A DNA stretch of 64,000 nucleotides from Chloroflexota bacterium. Lineage in GTDB: Bacteria; Chloroflexota; Anaerolineae; Anaerolineales; Villigracilaceae. Below are positions 8,178-17,224 of this stretch, in pieces. The notes beneath the pieces are model-generated. The model searched no databases. It saw nothing but the letters and a program-made list of their open reading frames with translations, and was not told where the DNA came from. The stretch spans positions 1 through 64,000 of the forward strand of contig JAPLGS010000077.1 of assembly GCA_026390015.1 (NCBI GenBank), written 5' to 3'. Positions within the stretch are counted from its first letter, which is position 1. Each line of letters opens with the position of its first letter. The position numbers and the translations under genes are program-made.

Positions 8178-9303
8178 TGGATTTTCTCCTCAAGTCACGA
8201 TAAATAAACACCACCGCTACCATTGCACAAATAATAGAAAGGATGGGGATGCTATAGAAATAAATTGAATTATGAAGTTCCTGCTCCAGCAAAATTCCAG
8301 CGGCTGTGATGAAGAGCACCACCAGTGAAAGCGGTAGAAGCACCTTCCAGCCGAACGCCATCAATCGGTCATAACGAATTCGCGGCCAGGTTGCGCGGAT
8401 CCAGATCATAAAGAATAACAACACAACTACTTTCAACAGCAAATAGATCGGTGCAAGGAACCAGTAACGATCCACACTGAGAAAGGTGTCCTTCAAAAAC
8501 CAGAATTCACGATAACCACCGAAGAATAAAGTTGCCGAGATCATGCAGATCACGATCATCTTTTGATATTCCGCCATGAAGAACAATGCAAATTTCATAC
8601 CAGAATATTCCGAGTGGAAGCCAGCGGTCAATTCCTGTTCGGCTTCAGGCATATCGAACGGCGCGCGGTTGACCTCTGCCAGCGTCACGATCAGAAAGAT
8701 CAACGCGCCCACAGGCTGGATCACAGCAAACCACATTCCTTTTTGCGCGTTGACAATATCAACTAGATTCATGGAATTGCTCATGACGATCGCGATCGCG
8801 AAACACAATCCAAGTGAAAGTTCATACGAGATCATCTGCGCCGAGGCGCGAATGCCGCCCAGCATGGCGTATTTGTTATTGCTCGACCAGCCCGCCAGCA
8901 CAATTCCATACACCGCTATGGACGCGATGGAGGTCAGATACAAAACACCGACATTCAAGTTCGCAACATACAAAGTAATAACGCGGCCAAAGAAAGTGAA
9001 CGATGTTCCAAGCGGAATCACAGCCGCCAGAACGAGCGAAGGCACAACGGTCAAAACAGGCGCGAGCACGAAGACGACCTTGTAAACCTTCGCGGGTGTT
9101 AGCTCTTCCTTGAAGATTAACTTGACCGCGTCCGCGATCGGTTGCAACAAACCTTGATAACCTGCACGGTTCGGCCCAACGCGAATCTGCATGCGAGCCA
9201 GTGCGCGGCGCTCATACAACGTCAGGTATGCAAAACCTGTCAACAAGATCAGGCATAGCACAAACCCTTTTACGATCCATTCAACCCAGAGTGTCCAATC
9301 CAT
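8164..9303 (-). CDS. nuoH: NADH-quinone oxidoreductase subunit H
   Basis: A 379-residue membrane subunit that forms the entrance of the quinone chamber; about eight helices. Family blocks visible: LYERRALARMQIRVGPNRAG, LIFKEELTPA, LAEVNRAPFDMPEAEQELTA, GFHSEYSGMKFALFFMAEY, and WIRATWPRIRYDRLMAFGWK. It starts one base after nuoG's stop and overlaps nuoI. Confidence 0.97.
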   Translation of the reverse strand: MDWTLWVEWIVKGFVLCLILLTGFAYLTLYERRALARMQIRVGPNRAGYQGLLQPIADAVKLIFKEELTPAKVYKVVFVLAPVLTVVPSLVLAAVIPLGTSFTFFGRVITLYVANLNVGVLYLTSIASIAVYGIVLAGWSSNNKYAMLGGIRASAQMISYELSLGLCFAIAIVMSNSMNLVDIVNAQKGMWFAVIQPVGALIFLIVTLAEVNRAPFDMPEAEQELTAGFHSEYSGMKFALFFMAEYQKMIVICMISATLFFGGYREFWFLKDTFLSVDRYWFLAPIYLLLKVVVLLFFMIWIRATWPRIRYDRLMAFGWKVLLPLSLVVLFITAAGILLEQELHNSIYFYSIPILSIICAMVAVVFIYRDLRRKSNGRV

Positions 9304-9304
9304 A

Positions 9305-11752
9305 TCATTTCACCTTCGCAAGAACAGGTTCACGGATCGCAATGCCCATGCTACGCGGCACCAGAGCCACACCCGCCGAGATCGTATCATCTATCTTCAC
9401 AACCACTTCAGCCTTCACACCCTCGAAACTGATTTTCACGCGCGCACCCGCTTCCACGCCGAGATTCTTCGCGGCAGACGGATGCAGTGTGACAGTTGCT
9501 TCGCCAATTCGTCCATCGAGCAATTGCGCTGGGTTGACGGTCACGCCGCGATCATATAATTTATTGACCGGGACTGCCAGCAGTTCTTTCTCTTTTGGAC
9601 GAAGAGCCGCTTCTTTCCTGACCTTTGGAATGGTCACTGTTTTCCCAGACTGAGCCGTCGGGGCAAGTTGTACACCCAAGCCCTGCGTGTTCTCATAAGT
9701 TGTGCCGCCGTAATACAAGTCACCGCGCCCAACGATCGGCCATTGACCATGCGTCTCGGCAAGTTTTTCATAACTCAAATCTGTAAATGCATCGAGTGAA
9801 TTTGCAAGAATATCGAACACAACCGATACGGACGAACCTTCAAGAATAACGCCCATCTGTCTGGCAATTTGTGACGTGATGGCAAAATCAGGTCTTGCAT
9901 CACCTTTCACAGGAACAGCCGCATAGAAACGCTGAACCCGCCGCTCGCCGGAAGTGAATGTCCCTTCGCGTTCTGTATAAGCCTGCGCGGGGAAAACAAC
10001 ATCTGCAATTTCAGTGGTTGCAGTTTCAAGAATATCCTGTACAGCAACGAACTTCGCGCCTTTGAGCGCCTTCGCCAAAGCCGGGTCATCACCAACCGGG
10101 TCAGCGCCAACAATGTAAACTGATTTACCCTTGAGCGCCTTTTCGAGATCAGGCTCAGGTTGGAAACCAACTTCCCATGCGCCCTGATCGTTGGCTCTTG
10201 GCCAGACAGCAATCAAACCGTTGTTCGGTTTGCCGATATGATCGGTTTCTTTCAAAAGTATGGCGCACGCAGATGCGAGACCGGAAGTACCATTCAAACC
10301 AAGTCCTTCATTGCCGTAGAACACAATAACATTCTTGGCCTTCACGAATTCGTCAGAGATCTTGCTCTTCGCGCTCAAGTCGTTCACTGCCTTAGATTCA
10401 TCGCCATACGCATAGCGGATGACGAACTTGGCAAATCTATCCAGCTTTGTTTCGCGCGGATTCGCAACAATGAGTGTCGCGCCACGGTCAGCGGCTTGTT
10501 TGACTCTCAGCCACCAAATTGGAGCTTCTTCATATAAGTCAGAAGCAACCACGAGGATCGCATCGCCCGCGCCCATCTTGCCGATGTTCGTGCCCTGCCC
10601 CACTCCCACCAGCTGGGTGATTTCCCCGCCGCCCATATCTGAGTACAGAATCGCAGTCCCACCGGCATGGTCTGCGAGTGACTTCAAGTTGAACAGATCT
10701 TCATTCGCGAGTCTACCGGAAGCCAATATGACAAAATCTTTTTTATCTTTCGAGAAATTCTCAGCGGCGAATTTTGTCGCGGCGTCCCATGAAGCACGCG
10801 CTAATTTTTCTTCTTTGCGGACGAGTGGCTTGACGAGTCGCTTCTTGCTTTCGGTGTAGTGATAAGCAAAGCGGCCTTTATCGCACAACCAGATTTCATT
10901 TACTTCTTCATTTTGACGCGGCATGACGCGCTTCACAACTACGTCACCGCCGGCTTTGGCTTCGCGGCGTGTGTTGAGCGTGGTGTTGCATCCGACAGGA
11001 CATTGCGTACAAATGGATGCCTGCGCTTTTAATTCCCACGGGCGCGCGCCAAAGCGGAAGTCTGCAGTGGTCAATGCGCCGACGGGACAAATATCGGTGG
11101 TGTTGCCTGAGAAAACAGAATCAAATCCGGGGTTGGATAAAGATATGATTTGCGTATTGCGTCCACGTTCATCGAAGCCGAGCACTGCTTCGCCCGCAAC
11201 TTCATCTTGAAAACGGATACAGCGCGCGCATTGGATGCAGCGCTCGCGGTCGAGCCAGATCAACTCACCAAGCGGAACTTGTTTTTCGAGATGCAGTTTC
11301 TCATCATAAATGAAGCGGCTCTGACCGGGGCCGAAAGCCATCGTCAAATTTTGAAGCGGACATTCGCCGCCTTTATCACAAACAGGGCAATCCAGCGGAT
11401 GCGAGGTGAGCAGGAATTCAACCGTGCCCTTTTGACCATCCAAAGCTTTGTCGGTTGTGGTCATCACGACCATGCCATCTGAAACTCGATTGGTGCAGGC
11501 TGTTTCGAGTTTAGGCATGAACTGAATTTTAGGCTGACCATTCTCGATCACTGCCTGACCTGTGGCGCGATCCAGCATGGGGCGGCCAACTTCGACCAGA
11601 CACATGCGGCACATGCCGACAGGTTCGAGTTTTGGATGATGACAAAAAACGGGGATGTCGACGCCGGCCATCTTGGCCGCATCAGCGATCAACGTTCCGT
11701 CTGGGACCGTTACTTGTTTTCCATTTATCGTTAATGTGACTTGTTTACTCAT
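9305..11752 (-). CDS. nuoG: NADH-quinone oxidoreductase subunit G
   Basis: The large iron-sulfur subunit, 815 residues from the chosen start. The N-terminal 2Fe-2S ferredoxin domain has C37, C48, C51 and C86; next are the H/C ligands around HPLDCPVCDKGGEC, then CIQCARC (172-178) with a distal DICPVG. A molybdopterin-oxidoreductase-like domain follows, beginning with CTQCPVGC. I start at the ATG at 11752 (MSKQVTLTING), which has GGTGA five bases upstream; an ATG at 11767 would overlap the preceding HicB-like gene. All expected cluster ligands appear present. Confidence 0.96.
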   Translation of the reverse strand: MSKQVTLTINGKQVTVPDGTLIADAAKMAGVDIPVFCHHPKLEPVGMCRMCLVEVGRPMLDRATGQAVIENGQPKIQFMPKLETACTNRVSDGMVVMTTTDKALDGQKGTVEFLLTSHPLDCPVCDKGGECPLQNLTMAFGPGQSRFIYDEKLHLEKQVPLGELIWLDRERCIQCARCIRFQDEVAGEAVLGFDERGRNTQIISLSNPGFDSVFSGNTTDICPVGALTTADFRFGARPWELKAQASICTQCPVGCNTTLNTRREAKAGGDVVVKRVMPRQNEEVNEIWLCDKGRFAYHYTESKKRLVKPLVRKEEKLARASWDAATKFAAENFSKDKKDFVILASGRLANEDLFNLKSLADHAGGTAILYSDMGGGEITQLVGVGQGTNIGKMGAGDAILVVASDLYEEAPIWWLRVKQAADRGATLIVANPRETKLDRFAKFVIRYAYGDESKAVNDLSAKSKISDEFVKAKNVIVFYGNEGLGLNGTSGLASACAILLKETDHIGKPNNGLIAVWPRANDQGAWEVGFQPEPDLEKALKGKSVYIVGADPVGDDPALAKALKGAKFVAVQDILETATTEIADVVFPAQAYTEREGTFTSGERRVQRFYAAVPVKGDARPDFAITSQIARQMGVILEGSSVSVVFDILANSLDAFTDLSYEKLAETHGQWPIVGRGDLYYGGTTYENTQGLGVQLAPTAQSGKTVTIPKVRKEAALRPKEKELLAVPVNKLYDRGVTVNPAQLLDGRIGEATVTLHPSAAKNLGVEAGARVKISFEGVKAEVVVKIDDTISAGVALVPRSMGIAIREPVLAKVK

Positions 11753-11763
11753 CAATTCACCAA

Positions 11764-11964
11764 TCAATCCTGAATTTCTTTTATTTCTTCGCTGTATTCT
11801 TGCAGGCTTTCAACATATAACTCAATTGCTTCTTTCGCCATTTCTTTTGCTTCTTCCAACGTTTCGCCGAACGTAACGCAACCTGAAAGGTCAGGAACAA
11901 TTACAGTAAAACCGCCTTCAGATTCTTCTCTAAAAACTACCTCGTAATTCAAGCTACTGTTCAC
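11764..11964 (-). CDS. HicB-like antitoxin-type protein inside the nuo operon
   Basis: A 66-residue protein with the single-domain HicB fold signature: NYEVVFREESEGGFTVIVP, then DLSGCVTFGETLEEAKEMAK and EAIELYVESL. HicB proteins neutralise HicA RNases and often repress their own promoter. No hicA is seen on either side, and no DNA-binding tail is evident, so this is an orphan. The start is a GTG at 11964 that lies in a 7-bp repeat run; a TTG four codons later is possible. It sits between nuoF's stop and nuoG, 11 bases from the latter, so it should be co-transcribed with complex I. Confidence 0.75.
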   Translation of the reverse strand: MNSSLNYEVVFREESEGGFTVIVPDLSGCVTFGETLEEAKEMAKEAIELYVESLQEYSEEIKEIQD

Positions 11965-11994
11965 TATTCACCAATTACTAATTACTGATCACCT
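11960..11994. repeat. Five tandem 7-bp repeats between nuoF and the HicB-like gene
   Basis: On the plus strand the heptamers TTCACTA, TTCACCA, ATTACTA, ATTACTG, ATCACCT run without a gap. They overlap both the stop codon of the nuoF remnant and the GTG start of the HicB-like gene. Confidence 0.85.
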
Positions 11995-13130
11995 ATTTCA
12001 CTGCTTTTTTGAAATCTTGCGGGAATCTTTCGATGCCGGTAACCACAGCCATCGTAGCGAACTCGCCCAGGGCGCACAAACATTTGCCTTGCATTTGTTT
12101 GGCGACATTTAACAGAAGGTCAATATCTTCCTGTTTGCCTTCGCCGGAATGAATGCGATTTGTGATGGTCTGCATCCAGTAGTTACCTTCGCGGCAGGGA
12201 GTGCATTTCCCGCACGATTCATGCTTGAAGAAATGAATAGTCTTGTTGATGATCCAGTCTACGCTGACAGTGTCGTCGATCACGATCAGGCATGATCGCC
12301 TTGACTGGGCGGCCTTCCTGAACACCGCCGCCATATTCATAGATCAACTGGCGGAAGGTTGTTCCAAAGGGTAATTCGTAATTACCGGGTTTACGTACCC
12401 GGCCAGAGAGCGAGAAAAGTTTTACGCCCGCGCTATCCGCTGTGCCCATAGACTTGTACCAGTCCGCGCCGTTTGCAATGATGGGCGGGACATTGGCAAA
12501 AGTTTCGACATTATTGATAATGGTCGGCTTGCCGTATAAACCAAACGAAGGTGGGAATGGCGGACGTACCCGAGGCTGTCCGCGTTTGCCTTCGAGCGAT
12601 TCGAGCAAGGCTGTTTCTTCACCGCAGATATAAGCGCCAGCGCCGAGATGCGTAAATATTTTCAGCGAATATTCGGTGCCGAAAAGGTTATCGCCGAGGT
12701 AACCGGCCTTTTCCATTTCTAAAATTTTTTCGTCAAGGAAGGCAGCTACCTGCCAGAACTCGCCGCGCAGATAGACATAAGCCGCCGTCGCGCCGACTGC
12801 GTAGGATGCGATGGCAAGTCCTTCCAAAAATTGGAACGGATTGCTTTCCATAAGCTCGCGATCCTTGAAAGTACCAGGCTCGGATTCATCTGCGTTGGCG
12901 ACAACATAATGCGGCCAGTTCTTATTGTCAATGAAGGACCACTTCATCCCTGTGGGAAATCCCGCTCCGCCGCGGCCGCGTAGATTGGAGTTTTTGATTA
13001 CCTCGGTCACTTCGGTTGGCTGCATTTTGGTGACGGCTTTTTTGAATGCGTCGATCCCGCCGTTCTTTTTGTAAACATCCAGCTTGTTGATGTCGGGAAT
13101 ATCACGATGTCGTAAAAGAATATGGTTCAT
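11993..13130 (-). pseudogene. nuoF: NADH-quinone oxidoreductase subunit F, broken by an internal deletion/frameshift
   Basis: The 51-kDa subunit normally binds FMN, NADH and cluster N3. The first part (13130 down to about 12290) is good NuoF: NLRGRGGAGFPTGMKWSF, ANADESEPGTFKDRELME, CGEETALLESLEGKRGQPR, ending at GRPVKAIMP. It then loses frame and stops at 12219. The second part resumes in another frame with VIDDTVSVDWIINKTIHFF and the cluster motif ESCGKCTPCREG to the normal end at 11993. Compared with known NuoF, about 30 residues after KAIMP (the GGSS...GSMLG region) are missing as well, so this is a deletion not divisible by three, not a simple slip. Either the gene is inactive or the assembly is wrong here. 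Confidence 0.85.
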
Positions 13131-13137
13131 AGGTCTC

Positions 13138-13467
13138 TTATTCTGCGAGTGGAATTAATTGCCCTTCACGACGGGCAACTTCAATAATCCAGCTACTATC
13201 ATTTTCTTTATATTGTTTTTCGCCAACTGCAATAGGCTCAATGCGGCTATCTATATCAGCGGCAATGTGCCATAAAAGATCAATATCCTGCCGTTTGCGC
13301 TGCATGTCGAAACGGGAAGATATGACAAGTAGATCTATGTCGCTCCATTTGGTCATTTTCCCTGTTGCAAATGAGCCAAATATTACACCAGCCTTCACAG
13401 GGATACCTTGATCAGATATAGCGTGCAAGTATTTTCTAACGATTTTTACAACAGATTTATTAACCAT
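13138..13467 (-). CDS. MNT-type nucleotidyltransferase (HEPN partner) within the nuo operon
   Basis: A 109-residue minimal nucleotidyltransferase. The motif GSFATGKMTKWSDIDLLVIS matches the GS-x10-D-x-D active site of the MNT family. Such proteins pair with HEPN proteins and, in MntA/HepT systems, act as antitoxins that AMPylate the partner. It overlaps the upstream HEPN gene by 22 bases and ends seven bases before nuoF's start, so it lies in the complex I operon. The function is inferred from family and context only. Confidence 0.85.
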   Translation of the reverse strand: MVNKSVVKIVRKYLHAISDQGIPVKAGVIFGSFATGKMTKWSDIDLLVISSRFDMQRKRQDIDLLWHIAADIDSRIEPIAVGEKQYKENDSSWIIEVARREGQLIPLAE

Positions 13468-13826
13468 TCTAACGTTCCTTTTGCGCGGTTCATATACACT
13501 TTTGCCTCTTTGAAGGAAATAGGCGATAACACCTCATCTGAGTAGCGGCCTTCAATATTGAAATCGTTGATCTCCGCTAAAACTTTCCTGTATTCAACAT
13601 CCACGTCCAACTTCGCAATTTCAGCCAAACGAATTAAGTTGTGAATTTTTGGCAGCAAACTTCCCGTTCGTTTTATAACATGAGCCTTGATCACCTTTTC
13701 CAGCGCAAGGTGAACAGCGAACATTCCCAACATGACGCGCTTGCCTTTAATCAGGTATAACGCATCCTCCCAGGAGGATAAAGCACCGTTACGCCAATGC
13801 GTCACCAATTTCTCAACATCAATCAT
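13446..13826 (-). CDS. HEPN-domain protein within the nuo operon
   Basis: A 126-residue mostly helical protein of the HEPN (PF05168-like) type: FAVHLALEKVIKAHVIKRTG, LLPKIHNLIRLAE, and NIEGRYSDEVL, which matches the family's A-R-Y-P/S-D block. The classic R-x4-6-H RNase motif is not clear here, so it may not be an RNase. Together with the overlapping nucleotidyltransferase gene it forms a HEPN/MNT module inserted between nuoE (17-base gap) and nuoF. Confidence 0.8.
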   Translation of the reverse strand: MIDVEKLVTHWRNGALSSWEDALYLIKGKRVMLGMFAVHLALEKVIKAHVIKRTGSLLPKIHNLIRLAEIAKLDVDVEYRKVLAEINDFNIEGRYSDEVLSPISFKEAKVYMNRAKGTLEWLINLL

Positions 13827-13843
13827 TGTTATCTCATATCGGA

Positions 13844-14341
13844 CTACACACCACTTTTCTTCAACGCTTCGATCAATTCCATGGTGCGATCCACTGTCAT
13901 ATTTTCGTAATATTTGATTCCGTCAGGACCTTGCGTCTGGAACATCGGAGCTTTGTCACATGCAGCGAGGCACATCACACCTTCAAGAGTGACCAGCCCG
14001 TCAGCAGTCGTTTCACCAACTTTGATGCCGAGATTGCCGCACAGGTTATTAAGGAATTCATCCGCGCCGCGCAATGCACAGGGTAGATCCGTACAGACTT
14101 GCATGCGGTATTTGCCGGCTTTTTCGTCATGATATAGGGTATAGAAACCAACGATCGAAGCTACTTCGGTTTCAGTGATATCAAGCATTTTCGCGATATC
14201 CTGCATCGCGGCCTTGTTGATATAACCTTCTTCGCGTTGTGCGAGATAAAGCAGAGGCATGACCGCCGAGCGTTTTTGCTCCGGCGGATACTTCGACAAA
14301 ATTAGTTTTACTTCCTTCGGATATGTTTTCTCAAGGCTCAT
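13844..14341 (-). CDS. nuoE: NADH-quinone oxidoreductase subunit E
   Basis: A 165-residue thioredoxin-like 2Fe-2S subunit (cluster N1a) that pairs with NuoF. The four ligands are C83, C88, C124 and C128 in VCTDLPCALRG and GVMCLAACDKAP. The N-terminal helical domain carries KRSAVMPLLYLAQREEGYI. The start overlaps nuoD's stop as ATGA. The gene is intact although its partner nuoF is broken. Confidence 0.96.
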   Translation of the reverse strand: MSLEKTYPKEVKLILSKYPPEQKRSAVMPLLYLAQREEGYINKAAMQDIAKMLDITETEVASIVGFYTLYHDEKAGKYRMQVCTDLPCALRGADEFLNNLCGNLGIKVGETTADGLVTLEGVMCLAACDKAPMFQTQGPDGIKYYENMTVDRTMELIEALKKSGV

Positions 14342-15567
14342 CTGTCAATATCTCCGAGGACAATGTCAATGGAAGAGAGAATGGCAACCAGATCAGCCAC
14401 CAAATGTCCCTTTACGATCTGTGATAGCACAGCCAAATTATCAAATGAAGGCGTGCGTAAATGCACACGATATGGTTTCGGCCCGCCATCACCTTCGAGC
14501 AGTAATCCCAATTCACCGCGCGGTGATTCGACTGCGCTGTAAATGGAAGCCTTCGGCGCAGAAAAACCTTCCGTCCACAACTTGAAGTGATGGATGAGTG
14601 ATTCCATGCTGACGCCGATCTCTGAACGCGGCGGCGTGACAAATTTGCGATTCCCTGAACGCACGGGCCCAAGCGGAAGTTTGTTCAAAGCCTGTTCAAC
14701 GATCTTCAATGACTCGCGCATTTCCTGCACACGCACCAAATAGCGCGCGTATGTATCGCCTTCAGTACGGGTGGGCACATTGAAATCATATTGCTCATAT
14801 CCGCAATAGGGGCGCGCCTTGCGGAGATCCCAGTCAATACCTGAAGCGCGCAGCGGGGGGCCGGTTACTCCAAATGATAAGGCGGTGGCGACATCCAACT
14901 TTCCAATGCCAAGTGTTCGGTCAAGAAGAAACGGGTTCTTCGTCAATAAGGTTTCATATTGATCAACGCGCTTCGGGAATATCTTAATAAAATCACGCAC
15001 AGCTTTTTCAAATTCCACAGGCACGTCACGCCAGACTCCGCCGGGGCGGAAGTAGGTCGTCATCATGCGCTGGCCTGAGACCAGTTCAAAAATATCGAGG
15101 ATCTGCTCTCGTTCGCGGAAACAATACAGGAACATAGACATGGCCGCGAGGTCGAGGCCCGAAGTGCCAAGCCAGACCAAATGCGATGAGATGCGCTGAA
15201 GTTCGGTCAGGATCACACGCAAGCCTTGCGCGCGCGCGGGCACATCCAGATCGACCAATTTTTCAACCGCCATCACATACGCGAGATTATTGCCGATCGG
15301 GTTCATGTAGTCGAGTCGGTCGGTCATCACTTCAGCTTTTTGATAGGTCTTGGCTTCCATGTTTTTTTCAATGCCTGTGTGCAAATAACCAATATCGGGA
15401 ATACAGTTGACAATGATCTCGCCATCCAACTCAAGCAAAAGGCGCAGCACACCATGCGTGGATGGATGCTGAGGCCCCATGTTCAAGAGCATCGTTTCGC
15501 CGGTTAGGGCACGCTCTGAAACAAGATGTTTAAATTTATCCAAACCTACTTCTTCAATCTGACTCAT
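14338..15567 (-). CDS. nuoD: NADH-quinone oxidoreductase subunit D
   Basis: A 409-residue 49-kDa-type subunit that lines the quinone-binding site with NuoB. Signature blocks: LNMGPQHPSTHGVLRLLLEL, DIGYLHTGIEKNMEAKTY, and the C-terminal SFDNLAVLSQIVKG with GDIDR at the very end. It begins two bases after nuoC's stop and shares ATGA with nuoE. No anomalies. Confidence 0.97.
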   Translation of the reverse strand: MSQIEEVGLDKFKHLVSERALTGETMLLNMGPQHPSTHGVLRLLLELDGEIIVNCIPDIGYLHTGIEKNMEAKTYQKAEVMTDRLDYMNPIGNNLAYVMAVEKLVDLDVPARAQGLRVILTELQRISSHLVWLGTSGLDLAAMSMFLYCFREREQILDIFELVSGQRMMTTYFRPGGVWRDVPVEFEKAVRDFIKIFPKRVDQYETLLTKNPFLLDRTLGIGKLDVATALSFGVTGPPLRASGIDWDLRKARPYCGYEQYDFNVPTRTEGDTYARYLVRVQEMRESLKIVEQALNKLPLGPVRSGNRKFVTPPRSEIGVSMESLIHHFKLWTEGFSAPKASIYSAVESPRGELGLLLEGDGGPKPYRVHLRTPSFDNLAVLSQIVKGHLVADLVAILSSIDIVLGDIDR

Positions 15568-15569
15568 AA

Positions 15570-16082
15570 CTATTCCTTTGCGTACGGCTTGCGCAGATCG
15601 ATCTCGTCAAAATTAAAAGTAAATTGTGGTTCTTCATAACCCAGTGGAAAATCTTTTCGAAGCGGATGCCCTTCCATATCTTCAGGGCTTAGTATGCGGC
15701 GCGGATCAGGATGACCGTCAAATTCGATGCCAAACATATCGAGGAGTTCACGCTCGCGCCAATTGGCAACATCATAGACATGCGTCGCTGTCGGGACTTT
15801 GGGACTGCTCCCGTTTACTGGGACTCTGATCTGCACTGACAGGTTCTTGGCGATCGAAGTAAGTTGATAGACTACATGAAAACGCGGAGTCTCCTGCGGG
15901 TAATAATCAACCGCAGTTAGAGCCGAGAGCAATTCAAAATTATATTCATCGCGCAAGAGGGTCAACGCATCGACGATCTGTTCAGGCTTTACGAACAGAT
16001 GCACTTCATCGCGAAACTCTTCAAAAGTCGCGCTAAATTTGTCCTGTAATGATTTTACGATGGGTTCGAGTTTTTTATCCAT
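15570..16082 (-). CDS. nuoC: NADH-quinone oxidoreductase subunit C
   Basis: A 170-residue 30-kDa-type subunit. The family signature is seen in WRERELLDMFGIEFDGHPD and PRRILSPEDMEGHPLRKDFP. Normal length, between nuoB (44-base gap) and nuoD. Confidence 0.96.
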   Translation of the reverse strand: MDKKLEPIVKSLQDKFSATFEEFRDEVHLFVKPEQIVDALTLLRDEYNFELLSALTAVDYYPQETPRFHVVYQLTSIAKNLSVQIRVPVNGSSPKVPTATHVYDVANWRERELLDMFGIEFDGHPDPRRILSPEDMEGHPLRKDFPLGYEEPQFTFNFDEIDLRKPYAKE

Positions 16083-16126
16083 AAATATCCTGGCTTCAGC
16101 CGCCGTCGAGAGCAGATGAAATGATG

Positions 16127-16630
16127 TTAAGTGGTTTGCTTATATTTCTCAGCGTATTGCTTAAACGATTCGCCCTTAACTTTTTCATGGATGGTCATGA
16201 CACCATGGATCAAAGCCTCGGGGCGCGGCGGGCAGCCAGCCACGAATACATCCACCGGCACCACTTCATCAACACCCTGGAAGATGGCATAGTTATTGAA
16301 GACACCGCCGCACGAAGCGCAATCGCCCATGGCAATCACCCACTTCGGCTCGGGCATCTGATCATACAAGCGGCGCAAGACGGGACCCATTTTCTTCGAG
16401 ACGCGCCCCGCCACGATCATCAGATCAGATTGGCGCGGACTGGCACGCATGAGTTCCATACCAAAACGGCTCATGTCATAGCTTGAAGATTGCGCAGACA
16501 TCATCTCGATGGCGCAGCAAGCCAGACCGAACAACATCGGCCACATTGCATTGGTGCGAGACCAATTAACAACACCTTCAAGCGTGGTGGTGACCACACC
16601 CATATTTCCAAGTTTTTGCTCTACTCCCAT
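16127..16630 (-). CDS. nuoB: NADH-quinone oxidoreductase subunit B
   Basis: A 167-residue subunit that carries cluster N2, the direct donor to quinone. The ligands are visible as tandem cysteines in [13 protein letters not shown], then [11 protein letters not shown] and [14 protein letters not shown]. The start lies 10 bases inside nuoA. Typical length and sequence. Confidence 0.97.
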   Translation of the reverse strand: MGVEQKLGNMGVVTTTLEGVVNWSRTNAMWPMLFGLACCAIEMMSAQSSSYDMSRFGMELMRASPRQSDLMIVAGRVSKKMGPVLRRLYDQMPEPKWVIAMGDCASCGGVFNNYAIFQGVDEVVPVDVFVAGCPPRPEALIHGVMTIHEKVKGESFKQYAEKYKQTT

Positions 16631-16977
16631 TCCAACGCTCCTTTTTTCCAGGCGTACACATAACCTATCAATAAGATAACAATAAAGACGATCATTTCAA
16701 GCAAGCCGAAAATTCCCAGCTTGCGAAACGCGATCGCCCAGGGTAGAAAAAATACTACTTCAATATCAAAGAGAATGAACAAGACAGCGATCAAATAAAA
16801 GCGGACAGGCATGCGCCGAGTCCCTTCGCCGTACGGGTTCATGCCCGATTCATAAGGCATGGATTTTGCTTCTGAATTTTTACGTGGTCCAAACAATTCC
16901 CCCAAACCTATCGCGATAAAGGCTATCAGGGTGGCTACCGCGATCATCACTGCAATGGCAATATATTCCAACAACAT
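16621..16977 (-). CDS. nuoA: NADH-quinone oxidoreductase subunit A
   Basis: A 118-residue subunit with three membrane helices; blocks [20 protein letters not shown] and [20 protein letters not shown] are diagnostic. First gene of the operon. AGAGG lies six bases before the ATG. Upstream, the sigma-factor gene ends with one or two terminators, so nuoA probably has its own promoter in 16978-17058; I could not assign -35/-10 boxes with confidence. Confidence 0.97.
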   Translation of the reverse strand: MLLEYIAIAVMIAVATLIAFIAIGLGELFGPRKNSEAKSMPYESGMNPYGEGTRRMPVRFYLIAVLFILFDIEVVFFLPWAIAFRKLGIFGLLEMIVFIVILLIGYVYAWKKGALEWE

Positions 16978-17058
16978 AAACGCCTCTTGGTGTATAAAAT
17001 CACAGAGTACCGCATAAAAACTAAATTAAACCTTCAATTTTGACGCGGAATTTCTGAT

Positions 17059-17092
17059 AAAAAATTCGCACTATGCAGCCAGTGGTAGTGCG
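17059..17092 (-). terminator. Hairpin with T-run upstream of nuoA
   Basis: On the minus strand CGCACTA, a 12-base loop, TAGTGCG, then AATTTTTT. It may be a second terminator for the sigma-factor transcript or an attenuator for the nuo operon. Confidence 0.55.
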
Positions 17093-17190
17093 TGAAATCT
17101 GGCACGTTCGGCGAAGTATATCATAAGAAACTTTGAGGAAATAGATAAAGTGTCTCATTTCACAAAAATAATGATAATCGTCATGCTGGT

Positions 17191-17219
17191 AAAAAAAGAC
17201 GCCGCTACGCAGAGTCTTT
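17191..17219 (-). terminator. Terminator just downstream of the sigma-factor gene
   Basis: On the minus strand AAAGAC, a 13-base loop, GTCTTT running into further Ts. It begins six bases after the stop codon of the sigma-factor gene. The stem is short. Confidence 0.55.
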
Positions 17220-17224
17220 ACATT

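Noticed and set aside
12219..13130. Programmed frameshift in nuoF
   Set aside because: About 30 family residues are missing at the junction as well as the change of frame, and no slippery heptamer is seen; a deletion fits better.
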